From Malaya genurostris (taxonomy: Eukaryota > Arthropoda > Insecta > Diptera > Culicidae): a DNA stretch of 64,000 nt. The stretch spans positions 78,177,840 to 78,241,839 of the forward strand of contig NC_080570.1 in NCBI RefSeq assembly GCF_030247185.1, written 5' to 3'. Made by a program: the position numbers and the translations under genes. This document shows, one piece after another, positions 9,530-19,316 of the stretch; within the stretch, counting starts at the first letter, position 1, and every line of letters begins with the position of its first letter. The notes beneath the pieces were generated by a model. The model made no database searches, was not told the DNA's origin, and saw only the letters and a program-made list of their open reading frames with translations.

Positions 9530-9630
9530 CTTTGCGTCTGCTTAGCGGTTTAAGTGGATCTGCTAGGCACGAGATGGCAGTTCAGTTTGAACTGCTTTAA
9601 GCACTGACGAGCCGAAGGCGAAACGCGAAG
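9530..9630 (+). ncRNA. Type III hammerhead ribozyme beta (intact core)
   Basis: Stem III is CUUUGCGU (9530-9537) with ACGCGAAG (9623-9630), 8 bp with one G-U wobble. Cleavage is predicted after C9538 (GUC). Stem I closes with UGCUUA (9539-9544) and UAAGCA (9598-9603) and contains the inner hairpin GCAGUUCAGUUUGAACUGC. CUGACGA is at 9604-9610, stem II GCC-GAA-GGC at 9611-9619 and GAA at 9620-9622. Every invariant core position is present. The stems differ in sequence from the alpha ribozymes while preserving pairing, which points to selection on structure. Confidence 0.85.
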
Positions 9631-10044
9631 AAATAGAAACAAAATGTGTGATTTTCGCACAAACCAACAAAACCCCTAAATGTTGACACTCTCTCTCTTT
9701 AGACTTCCTAATATCAATTAGTTGATCGATTGTGTGAATTGTTCAAGCTTTCCCCTTTTTCAATAATAGAATTTGAAATGATGCACCTAAACTAAAGTAC
9801 AGATTAGTTACATTAAATATTCTGCCACACAAATATTACGAAATAACCAGTACAGTTGTCTATGATAAAATAATGGTATTTCTGAAAAGAACCTTATATG
9901 AAGGCGTTCGTGATGGAGAGAGACGAGTTGAGTTCGACAGCCAAATTCGAAATCAATGGCTTCTGAGTCGGTACTATGCATTTTATATAGCAAATCAGCA
10001 GAAAGTCCTACTACAAACTACAACTGGTTGTAAAATGTGTTGTA

Positions 10045-10892
10045 CAGGGTCCGGCACTCGAAGTGTAACCAATTAAAAAGGCCATAAATTCAGTTTGGAA
10101 AATTACTTTTACTTAATTCAAAGTACAAAATGTGTAAAAATAATACAAAATTCGGTCAATTTCCGAACATTGTATTTTCTGACGAGAAAGTTTTTCCAAT
10201 TGAGCAATTCGTAAGCTCTCAAAACGATAGGGTTTACTTGACCGACCGTTCATACGAGAATTTGAGTCATCGATTGGCCACCAGGAGGCAGCACCCGCAA
10301 CAGATAATGGTTTGGCCGCTGTACCGCAGATGGGCGCTCTCCAATCGTTTTCATCGAGCCTGGCGTCAAGGTAAATGCGACATATTATCGGGAAAGTATT
10401 CTGGAGGTTGCTTTGAAGCCGTGGGCAGACAAACATTTCGGTGGCAGACCATGGACGTTTCAGCAGGACTCGGCACCGTCTCACAAAGCTCGAGTGAACC
10501 AAGAATGGCTGAAAAACAACGTTCCGAACTTCATCACGTCCACACAATGGCTCTCGAATTCACCAGATGCGAATCCAATGCATTATTCTCTTTGGGCCAT
10601 TTTGGAGAGCAAAGTCCGAACTAAAAGATACACCAGTCTCGAGGCGCTGAAAAAAGTTATTGTCCGCGAGTGGGCCAAAATACCTGCAAGTCACATTCGG
10701 CCAAATGAAGCAACTCCTTCGCTCTCTCAAGTCATCAAGTCAAGGCAAAAGGTGGTCATATCGAGCAAAAGTGAATTGATTCTGAATTTTGTATTATTTT
10801 TACACATTTTGTACTTTGAATTAAGTAAAAGTAATTTTCCAAACTGAACTTATGGCCTTTTTAATTGGTTACACTTCGAGTGCCGGACCCTG
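10045..10892 (+). pseudogene. maT-like (DD37D) mariner, copy B
   Basis: Terminal CAGGGTCCGGCACTCGAAG repeats at both ends abut TA dinucleotides (10043-10044 and 10893-10894). The left inverted arm is about 109 bp (10045-10153), then the transposase starts abruptly at GQFPNIVFSDEKVFPIEQF. It shifts frame before GGRPWTFQQDSAPSHKARVN, exactly as in copies A and C. The third catalytic Asp is His (NPMHYSLW). The amino-terminal helix-turn-helix region is absent. The carboxyl end is also out of frame: the typical KAKGGHIEQK ending is readable only in another frame. Inactive, but with intact ends. Confidence 0.85.
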
Positions 10893-10894
10893 TA

Positions 10895-11042
10895 TATAGT
10901 ATAGTGAAAGTAAACTTTCGCCTAATTATTTGAATATATTATTATGGTTCTAAATAGCAACATACAGTATTTTGATGTCGATTATTTCATTCCGGATCTG
11001 AATATTTCAGTGAAAGAAACTATAACAATTCTGTACGGGATA
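10895..11042. other. Right edge of duplication unit 1
   Basis: Anonymous sequence common to both units (compare 14096-14243). It ends at the duplication junction. Confidence 0.5.
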
Positions 11043-11309
11043 AGAGCTGAGGTACCCCGAAGATTCAAATCTAACCGATGATTAATTCAATCAACTCACC
11101 GTGATGGCGTGCTAGATCACGGGGGTCACTCACCCCCATGCGCGTATCAGATTTGAACCTTCTGCTAACTAATTAAACCGTGTTACTTTGTAACAGGTAT
11201 TAAATTTCATTGTTTTTTCTTGTTTGTCGCAACAATTTGTACGTGCCGAATAGTCAGAATAGACATTGCACAATTAGTGTAAAATAAGTGCGTTGTAAGT
11301 AGCAACGAC

Positions 11310-11406
11310 TTTACGTCTTCTTAGCGGATTATGTTGATCCGTGAGGTGGCATTAGTAGATCAACATAATCTGCTAATGCACTGATGAGCTGAATGCAAAA
11401 CGTAAA
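11310..11406 (+). ncRNA. Type III hammerhead alpha-1, unit 2 copy (core mutated)
   Basis: Same bases as 7690-7786, including the AAA replacement of the core GAA. The mutation therefore predates the tandem duplication. Confidence 0.75.
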
Positions 11407-11585
11407 TAATTCAATTTAGTCATGTGCACTTTAGCACAAACTGGAACCCAAGAGGTTCCAAACCCCCAAATGACTACTATATGTTGGCGGCCAGCATTGC
11501 CGTCAATTGGTTTCGTTACTTTCGGCACGTCAGAATAGACATTGCACAATTAGTGTAAAATAAGTGCGTTGTAAGTAGCAACGAC

Positions 11586-11682
11586 TTTACGTCTGCTTAG
11601 CGGATTATGTTGATCCGCGAGGTGGCATTAGTAGATCAACATAATCTGCTAATGCACTGATGAGCTGAATGCGAAACGAAAA
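11586..11682 (+). ncRNA. Type III hammerhead alpha-2, unit 2 copy (intact core)
   Basis: Same as 7966-8062: GUC site, CUGAUGA, GC-UGAAU-GC and GAA are all present. The paired stems are unchanged. Confidence 0.8.
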
Positions 11683-11752
11683 TAATTCAATTTAGTCATG
11701 TGCACTTTAGCACAAACTGGAACCCAAGAGGTTACAAACCCCTAAATGACTA

Positions 11753-12326
11753 AAAAAATTGTTTGATGTCAAATGTCTTAGAATTGCATGAAACGTCGAG
11801 ATTTAGTGTCATCCCGGAAAAAAATTTTTTTTCGAAAAATCGACTTTCTGGGACAATCTCAAGTCCCAGAAAGTCGATTTTTTCAATTTTTTTTTAGATG
11901 ACACTAAATCTCATGTACTCCTATGGTAATTTTTCAAGAGCGAACATTTTCAAACTTTAACCGTCGGGTAGCACCTCTTACCTATGTCCGATTTAGCTCA
12001 AATTTTGCATGGGGACTTTTTTCGAGGTGCATGAACTTTTGAACAATAGCTTAACTTTTGAACAATAGCTTAACAAAATTAGAGGTGATCCCAAAATATT
12101 GGCACCCTTACATTAGAGCGATAAAAAACAACGTGTTTTGTCGGTTACGTCACTTATACCATTATATCTCCGGAACCAAAAGCCACAACCATTTGATATT
12201 CGAACTTGATCAATGGCCTAACAATAGCATTCAAACGGGCCTAGACTTGTTAAAATCGGTTAAGCCATCTCCGAGAAACAAGCGCCCAGGCCCGGGACTT
12301 TTCAGTCCATGTGTTATTACTGAGTT
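11753..12326. repeat. Rep-B foldback repeat (unit 2)
   Basis: Duplicate of 8133-8706, with small differences (for example GCACCTCTTACC for GCACCCCTTACC). Confidence 0.65.
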
Positions 12327-12621
12327 CACTGGTTCCTGATTCAAGATTTCTCGATCAAAATATATGAGATCTGTTTTTGATTCGATTTACTGTTTATAAA
12401 AATAATAAGATTGTACGTTCTCTTTCTCGAAAATTATCATTATAAAATTGAATCGTTTTATTAGTTTAGGTTTATATCTTGAGGTTGTTCGTATCTAAAA
12501 TTGATCTTAGAGTTAGAGGATATATCTCAAAAACTTTAATCAATTATTATGAAAAAAGACGGGTGTGTAATGTCAGATATAACTGGATGTCACGAATACG
12601 AATAAAACTGACACTCTCTCT

Positions 12622-12793
12622 ATTTCTTCGCGTTGCAAACTTTGCGTCTGCTTAGCGGTTTAAGTGGATCTGCTAGGCACGAGATGGCAGTTCAGTTTGA
12701 ACTGCTTTAAGCACTGACGAGCCGAAGGCGAAACGCGAAGAAATAGAAACAAAATGTGTGATTTTCGCACAAACCAACAAAACCCCTAAATGT
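12622..12793 (+). mobile_element. Hammerhead repeat beta, single monomer form (unit 2)
   Basis: Flanked by the same TGACACTCTCTCT direct repeat (12609-12621 and 12794-12806). It retains only about 12 bases of the left arm joined at CTTCGCGTT|GCAAAC, then the complete right monomer. The left, inverted and MITE-bearing part of unit 1 is absent. A deletion at one-base microhomology, or recombination between the inverted arms, would explain this. Confidence 0.7.
12640..12740 (+). ncRNA. Type III hammerhead beta, unit 2 copy (intact core)
   Basis: Identical in core and stems to 9530-9630, with the predicted GUC cleavage after position 12648. Confidence 0.85.
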
Positions 12794-13154
12794 TGACACT
12801 CTCTCTCTTTAGACTTCCTAATATCAATTAGTTGATCGATTGTGTGAATTGTTCAAGCTTCCCCCTTTTTCAATAATAGAATTTGAAATGATGCACCTAA
12901 ACTAAAGTACAGATTAGTTACATTAAATATTCTGCCACACAAATATTACGAAATAACCAGTACAGTTGTCTATGATAAAATAATGGTATTTCTGAAAAGA
13001 ACCTTATATGAAGGCGTTCGTGATGGAGAGAGACGAGTTGAGTTCGACAGCCAAATTCGAAATCAATGGCTTCTGAGTCGGTACTATGCATTTTATATAG
13101 CAAATCAGCAGAAAGTCCTACTACAAACTACAACTGGTTGTAAAATGGGTTGTA

Positions 13155-14093
13155 CAGGGTCCGGCACTCGAAGTGTAACCAATTAAAAAGGCCATAAATT
13201 CAGTTTGGAAAATTACTTTTACTTAATTCAAAGTACAAAATGTGTAAAAATAATACAAAATTCAGAATCAATTCACTTTTGCTCGATATGACCACCTTTT
13301 GCCTTGACTTGATGACTTGAGAGAGCGAAGGAGTTGCTTCGTTTGGCCGAAAGCGGTCAATTTCCGAACATTGTGTTTTCTGACGAGAAAATTTTTCCAA
13401 TTGAGCAATTCGTAAGCTCTCAAAACGATAGGGTTTACTTGACCGACCGTTCATACGAGAATTTGAGTCATCGATTGGCCACCAGGAGGCAGCACCCGCA
13501 ACAGATAATGGTTTGGCCGCTGTACCGCAGATGGGCGCTCTCCAATCGTTTTCATCGAGCCTGGCGTCAAGGTAAATGCGACATATTATCGGGAAAGTAT
13601 TCTGGAGGTTGCTTTGAAGCCGTGGGCAGACAAACATTTCGGTGGCAGACCATGGACGTTTCAGCAGGACTCGGCACCGTCTCACAAAGCTCGAGTGAAC
13701 CAAGAATGGCTGAAAAACAACGTTCCGAACTTCATCACGTCCACACAATGGCTCTCGAATTCACCAGATGCGAATCCAATGCATTATTCTCTTTGGGCCA
13801 TTTTGGAGAGCAAAGTCCGAACTAAAAGATACACCAGTCTCGAGGCGCTGAAAAAAGTTATTGTCCGCGAGTGGGCCAAAATACCTGCAAGTCACATTCG
13901 GCCAAACGAAGCAACTCCTTCGCTCTCTCAAGTCATCAAGTCAAGGCAAAAGGTGGTCATATCGAGCAAAAGTGAATTGATTCTGAATTTTGTATTATTT
14001 TTACACATTTTGTACTTTGAATTAAGTAAAAGTAATTTTCCAAACTGAATTTATGGCCTTTTTAATTGGTTACACTTCGAGTGCCGGACCCTG
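13155..14093 (+). pseudogene. maT-like (DD37D) mariner, copy C, with 197-bp inverted arms
   Basis: TA-flanked (13153-13154, 14094-14095) element with terminal CAGGGTCCGGCACTCGAAG. Positions 13155-13351 and 13897-14093 are inverted repeats of equal length with no difference that I can find. The right arm includes the end of the transposase gene, so the left arm is an inverted copy of the gene's 3' end. The body encodes GQFPNIVFSDEKIFPIEQF, then a frameshift, then FQQDSAPSHKARVN and NPMHYSLW (third Asp changed to His). It is inactive, with the same frameshift as copies A and B. It could move only in trans. Confidence 0.85.
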
Positions 14094-14243
14094 TATATAG
14101 TATAGTGAAAGTAAACTTTCGCCTAATTATTTGAATATATTATTATGGTTCTAAATAGCAACATACAGTATTTTGATGTCGATTATTTCATTTCGGATCT
14201 GAATATTTCAGTGAAAAAAACTATAACAATTCTGTACGGGATA

Positions 14244-14800
14244 AGTTTCTGGCATTCAGATAGAGCCAAATTGTGTAATTCTTCAAGATATTAAACACTG
14301 TTGCGAATTCGGCACTACGAAAATTGCACAAAGCTTATGGTTTTAATTTTCCATTTGCCAAGACGCAAATAGACGGTTTAGATAGCATTTGGAGCCATTA
14401 GCAGGAATGATTTTGCATGATGTTCGTTGTCCATTTTTTGTTGTATTTTGCTCCAATGCAAACGACCAGCAGCAGGACGATACAATCGATCTTCTTTGAA
14501 AGGAAACTGGCTCTGCGACTTGAGCGTTTGAGGTTTTGTACTACGCAAAAGGTCTGCTTTCATTGTCGACTTCTCCTCCTGACGACCGAAGTCCAAATGA
14601 GAGCACGACCTGAGCGTTTTTTTGGTTTGTTCTTACTGATGTTGGTGCGAGAATTTCACCTCGACATCTAGTTCCGTCTGAAGCACTAGAAAAAATGAAC
14701 CATTTTCAATAAAAGTTTACCATTTGTACTCGTCCAATAGATAGTCGGAACTGATATATGCCTGACTACCTCAAAACCGTCGTCCGGGTGCGAAAAAGGT
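14244..14800. other. Unassigned sequence right of the duplication
   Basis: No recognised homology. A minus-strand frame at 14378-14596 (basic, Gln/Lys-rich, 72 codons) has no family features that I can name and is not called as a gene. Confidence 0.35.
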
Positions 14801-14939
14801 AAGTAAGTGTGATGAATTTCTTCCATTATTTCCAAAAGTTTTAGAAAACTTATTTTTTCAGTTATTTATGATTATCTCACGTTGTTCAAAATTTAATCAC
14901 AAATTCCTGATCATATTTCTGATAGCTTGTAGAAAAAAT

Positions 14940-15055
14940 CATGTTGTTGGGTTAAGAACTTCAAGAGATATTCGCGATAATGTTCTGCCCATTTTTGTAC
15001 AGGGTAAATTTAGAAACGGCGTCCCATAGTAAAGTAAGTCGTATTCGCGACAAAA
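14940..15055 (+). repeat. Rep-C repeat fragment
   Basis: Shares AAGAGATATTCGC, TTTTTGTACAGGG and TAAAGTAAGTCGTATTCGCG with 39540-39640 and, inverted, with 19865-19960. Non-coding. The remaining 15056-15300 shows nothing recognisable. Confidence 0.6.
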
Positions 15056-15329
15056 AAAAATCAATTATTATGAAAGAATTCAATTGTCAATTTTATAATT
15101 CGCAAACAATCATACGCTTAACTTATATTAAATTTCAAATTGATCGCTTGGATAAGTTTTCAGTTTACTGCTTTCACCACATCTTTATTTTTGTTTTGTG
15201 TTCAATCCGACACATATAAAATTAGTAGGTTATAGTAAAATTAAACTTAGTAAAATTTTCAATTTCATTTCAACCGTCAACCAAAGTAGTTTGATATTCG
15301 GCCATTCCAAGAGGTTATGGGCCCGGGAT

Positions 15330-16925
15330 GTCCATCAGAGATCATGTTGGCGATCCTCAAGCCAATCCGCAAGTTTTGCCACCTACAGTCCAAACTGTTA
15401 CTAGTCTTCCATTTTCGAACGTTTAATCGGTCTACATGGAAGTTTGCTGTGGTGACTTACCTTGAGTTGGAGGATTTGTGGAGCGGTGAAACCAGTGCCA
15501 TGACCATGACCTTACCAGAAATAGATGAACGAAAGTGTCGTAAGGCAAGAGCAAAGATTATATTGCTATTAGGCCCAGTAAACTATGTCCATGTGAAGGA
15601 TGCAAGAACTGCTCGTGACGTGTGGGAGAAGCTAGAGGCAGCGTTTGAAGACACAGGACTGACTCGGCGGGTTGCTCTACTTCGTAAGCTTATCACGAGC
15701 AATCTAGCATTACGCCAAAACCTAGACAGTTACGTAAATCGAATCGTTTCCACCTCTCATCAGCTACGTGGGGTTGGATTCGATATCTCCGAAGAGTGAA
15801 TTGGTACTCTGCTCCTTGCAGGTCTCCCAGAGGAGTAAAAACCAATGATCATGGCACTAGAGAACTCTGGTCTTGCTATCACAGGAGACAGCATTAAGAC
15901 AAAGTTACTTCAAGAAGTTGACGCTTCGTATAGCAAAACAGCGTTCATCAGAAAAAAATCATTCCCTCCAAGGCAGCGAAAAACCGTAAATGAAATCAAA
16001 TCAGCTGAACATCCGAAGGGACCGAAGGGCAGGAAATGTAACAAGTTTGGACATATAGCCAGAGATTGCTACTCAAATAAAGGATAGGTTTTTTGTACTA
16101 TACTTGCTACAAGTGCTGGTGTAACCGACGACAGCTGTATTTTTGATTCCAGTGCTTCTGATCACTTCACGAAAAATCGGAATCTGCTGAATAATGATCG
16201 GAAGGCAAACGGTATGGTTATGGCTGCTAATAAAGAAGCATTGTTCATAAAATCTCTGTGTCAAACAATTTGCTATCGGTTAGCAAAATTGTACGGCATA
16301 GCCACAATGTAGTATTATTCACCAACTAAGGAGTGACGGTAATAAATCCAGAAGGAGCAGGTTACTTAAAGCACAAGAAGGAGATAAATCAATTGCCAAA
16401 CTGTAAGGATTACTTGAGCTTAATTGGTGGTCTGTTATACGTAGCGGTTCGTACAAGACCTGATATCGCTGTGAGTACGTCTATAATGGCGCAAAAATTA
16501 AATTGTCCAAATTAACAAGATTGGAACGAAGCAAAGCGAATTCTACGATATTTGTACACTACACTACACCACAAGTTGAATCATGGATTGTCTAGTTCAG
16601 TACTGCAAATGTTCGTTGATGCAGATTGAGCTGGTAACTACCGTGATAGAACATCAAATTCTGGCCATCTGTTACTATATGGAGGAGGAGTCATCGCATG
16701 GGATTCCAGAAAGCAAACTTGTGTTGCATTAAGCTCTACTGAAGCCGAATTCATTGCACTTGCTGAACGATGTCAAGAGCTCAACTGGACAAGGAGACTG
16801 CTTCGAGAAATCGGAGAGGCAATTCAGTGCCCCACGGTCGTGTTTGAAGACAATCAAAGCTGTATTAAATTAGTAGGAAGCGAGAAAATTGAACGTCGCA
16901 GCAAACATATCGAGACATATTAAAC
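15330..16925 (+). pseudogene. Ty1/copia retrotransposon remnant (gag, protease trace, RT end, RNase H)
   Basis: About 15430-15800 is copia gag: STWKFAVVTYLELEDLW, ARTARDVWEKLEAAFED and a TGA after DISEE. It continues to a damaged zinc knuckle CNKFGHIARDC (first Cys missing, about 16036-16068). A protease trace, FDSSASDHFTKN (DSGA altered to DSSA), is near 16141-16176. Integrase and most of RT are deleted. The RT end appears as YLSLIGGLLYVAVRTRPDIA (about 16410-16470). Copia RNase H follows: FVDAD then a stop for Trp, ALSSTEAEFIALAERCQELN, and VFEDNQSCIKL near 16840-16875. No LTRs recognised. Multiple stops make it non-functional. Confidence 0.85.
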
Positions 16926-17160
16926 ATATTAAAGTACAGATTAGTTACATTAAACAGCTACTATTCTACAACTATATATTCCAAACTTGAAACAATTCCT
17001 TTTAAATTTGCTAATATAGGAGGCTAGGTACGACAAATTTGTAGTTTATTTTTATTGAAGCTATGAAGTTCGAAGATATCTGATTCTTTTCGAAATTTCA
17101 GTACGAGACAACTGGCCTGGTCTGAAATACATCGACAATCTTCGGTATGCAAGAGTAATT
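16926..17160. other. Junction with a short Rep-D fragment
   Basis: 16929-16956 (TAAAGTACAGATTAGTTACA TTAAA) matches Rep-D at 9793 and 12903. The rest is anonymous. Confidence 0.45.
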
Positions 17161-17385
<225 letters not shown>

Positions 17386-17387
17386 TA

Positions 17388-17600
17388 ATAAATAATGAAA
17401 TGCAAAAATACATACGCTCTTTTTAAAAATCAGTCGTGAATCGAATTGACCTCTCCATCGGTTCAAAACTTATGGTTAACCATACTGAAACCATGTGCAA
17501 AGTTTCGTCCAAATCGGAGAAGGTCGATTCTGATTTTGTCACTTTTCGTCTACTCATTCCTGGAATTGCTCTATATGATAGTTTTATCTGTTCAAATCCG
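17388..17600 (+). repeat. Rep-E repeat, copy 1
   Basis: AAATGCAAAAATACATAC, TTTTTAAAAATCAGTCGTG and GGTTCAAAACTTATGG recur in the same order at 30238-30400. Confidence 0.6.
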
Positions 17601-18121
17601 GAAAAATATGATGGAACTTGTTCCTACGCACACATTATTGACATTACCTATACGCTTACAAAGTGTCTTTCCTCTTAACAAAATAATATCGAAAAACTAA
17701 TATGATATTTAGGGAAAGTAGTAGTAATATGTTTTATCAATTACTAACCGCTGTGACTATATTCGAAATATATTATGTTTAAAGTACTATATATGATGGG
17801 TGCTAGGGCGAAAAAAAACTAACGTAATGAAATAAACATATTTATGAAAAACAAATAACGTTATGAAGCTTATTTTTTAATTTTATTCGGCTCCGACTTC
17901 CGGTTTCGGAACTACAGGGTGATGTTTTTTATATAACCATGTGATATAGAGCGAAACCCGATCATTAAGCCGCAAATAGTTTGTATAAAAAAGCTGTTTT
18001 CGTCTCAAGTGCAGATATAATTTTATGTCGCATTATTGGTTAAAATAATAAAATCAAAAACAGAAAAGTTTAGATATGGTATGTTAACCGGGATACTTGA
18101 GAATTGATCAGCAATTGCTTC
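17601..18121. other. Anonymous AT-rich DNA
   Basis: It contains only a short Rep-A-like stretch on the minus strand near 17885-17935 (CCGACTTCCGGTTTCGG). Confidence 0.4.
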
Positions 18122-18123
18122 TA

Positions 18124-18349
18124 CACACTTAAAAAATGTTACATCTTTATAGATGCATATAAAAGAAGCGTCGCGATTTACTTACATCACAATACAAAGC
18201 ACTTCACAGTTGTTTTAGCTGAAACTCACATCGATACAGACGCAAAATTCATGTTTACATGTTAGTAGATGTAATATTGTGTCATCACCGAAGAAATTAC
18301 GGCATACTTGAATTTACGTCAAGCGTAAATTTCATTTTTTCTAAGAGTG
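18124..18349. mobile_element. TA-flanked MITE with ACACTTAAAAAATG-type termini
   Basis: The ends CACACTTAAAAAATG and CATTTTTTCTAAGAGTG are imperfect inverses, and TA flanks both (18122-18123, 18350-18351). 226 bp, non-coding, probably mobilised by a Tc1/mariner-type transposase. Confidence 0.55.
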
Positions 18350-18516
18350 TAGTTTGCACTTAGTTGATTGCTTAGTACACTCACTTATACTACACCGCTG
18401 TTCGATTTCTGGTTCTGACAGTTCCAGTAGTAGCGATTTTGCAATGGAACTTCCTTTGTTTTTCCATAAATGACTGATTGCATTTTTTTAAAACATAGAT
18501 TCAAAAGAAGACCCTA

Positions 18517-18797
18517 CACAGATAAAAATATTTTGTGAATTTACATCTATTTTCATGCACATATTTGGAGCAGGTAATTAAACATAAAATTACTTTACAA
18601 TTCTGTAAGTTTCAATATAATTTAATCGCAAAATAAACGTTAATTGAAAGATACAGTTATATTCATTGAAAATTTAATGCAATTCAATTTAGTATTACAT
18701 CGATGCAGGTTTTCAATCAAAATTTCGATTCAACCCATGTCTATTCCATGTTACTATTGATTTACATCTCGTGTAAATTTCATTATTTCTTTCTGTG
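18517..18797 (-). mobile_element. CACAGAAAGAAAT MITE, copy 1
   Basis: It starts CACAGATAAAAATATTTTG and ends ATTATTTCTTTCTGTG, TA at both flanks (18515-18516, 18798-18799), 281 bp. It is in the opposite orientation to copy 2. Confidence 0.75.
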
Positions 18798-19033
18798 TAT
18801 GTTCCTTTGAATTGTTATTACGTTTAATCCAGATCCGATTTCCAGTTCCGAAATTACAGGTTGATGAGTTTTTGAAATTTTCAATCGTTATAGTGCTGAC
18901 ATAAAAATGATGCATAACATTCAAAAATGGTCTCAAATCTATTCCTGTTTGTAGATGTCTTAAGTAGATGGCCTATAGAACTCAATCCAGTCATGTTGCT
19001 TCTCAATTTCTGGTTTCGTTATAGCCGGAAGTA

Positions 19034-19314
19034 CACAGAAAGAAATAATGAAATTTACACGACATGTAAATCATTAGTAACATGTAATAGACATGTGTTG
19101 AATCGAGATTTTGATTGAAAACCTTCATCGATGCAAAACTAAATTGGATTGCGTTGAATTTTCAATGAATATAACTGTATCTTTCAATTAACGCTTAGTA
19201 TGCGATTAAATTCTATTGAAACCTACAGAATTGTACAGTAACTTTATGTTTAATTACCTGCTCTAAATATGTGCATGAAAATAGATGTAAATTCACAAAA
19301 TATTTTTATCTGTG
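19034..19314 (+). mobile_element. CACAGAAAGAAAT MITE, copy 2
   Basis: CACAGAAAGAAATAATGAAA to TATTTTTATCTGTG, 281 bp, TA flanks at 19032-19033 and 19315-19316. The right TA is shared with copy 3, which starts immediately. Confidence 0.75.
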
Positions 19315-19316
19315 TA

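Larger units (their letters stand above)
9002..9683 (+). mobile_element. Hammerhead-bearing dimeric repeat, subfamily beta (unit 1)
   Basis: The element is bracketed by the 13-bp direct repeat TGACACTCTCTCT at 8989-9001 and 9684-9696. The right monomer (about 9466-9683) is complete and ends GCACAAACCAACAAAACCCC TAAATGT, parallel to the end of subfamily alpha. The left monomer is rearranged: its ribozyme half lies inverted at 9006-9091, next to a foldback MITE. Its distal part (9363-9465) is in normal orientation. The repeat period between the two GAAATAGAAACAAAATG blocks is about 263 nt. Non-coding. Confidence 0.65.
8930..9870 (+). repeat. Rep-D repeat interrupted by hammerhead element beta (unit 1)
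   Basis: 8935-8990 (GACGGGTGTGTAATGTCAG, AACTGGATGTCACGAATAC) and 9697-9860 (ATATCAATTAGTTGATC, ACTAAAGTACAGATTAGTTA) are contiguous, in inverted form, at 21060-21330. That copy has no hammerhead insertion at the corresponding point, so it serves as a related empty site. Confidence 0.65.
7423..11042. repeat. Tandem duplication, unit 1 (3.62 kb)
   Basis: Unit 1 begins AGAGCTGAGGTACCCCGAAG at 7423 and ends CTGTACGGGATA at 11042. The same sequence starts again at 11043. The units differ by very few substitutions plus two large indels: 9013-9527 is present only in unit 1, and about 95 bp of the maT element's left arm is present only in unit 2. The early part carries an inverted-repeat pair (AGATTCAAATCT and its imperfect inverse) and a GGGGGTCACTCACCCCC hairpin at about 7500-7516. 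Confidence 0.9.
11235..11752 (+). mobile_element. Hammerhead-bearing dimeric repeat, subfamily alpha (unit 2)
   Basis: Duplicate of 7615-8132, with only isolated differences such as CTATATG for CTATCTG in the linker. It contains two ribozymes, listed separately. Confidence 0.7.
11043..14243. repeat. Tandem duplication, unit 2 (3.20 kb)
   Basis: Second copy of the 7423-11042 segment, head to tail, with no spacer. 11043-12633 parallels 7423-9012 at a constant offset of 3620, and 12634 onward resumes at the equivalent of 9528. Near-identity implies either a very recent duplication or separate haplotypes joined by assembly. Confidence 0.9.

Noticed and set aside
10113..10547. Minus-strand frame of 144 codons, also seen at 6112-6561 (+) and 13200-13748 (-)
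   Set aside because: Antisense shadow of the maT transposase, conserved only because the element is duplicated.
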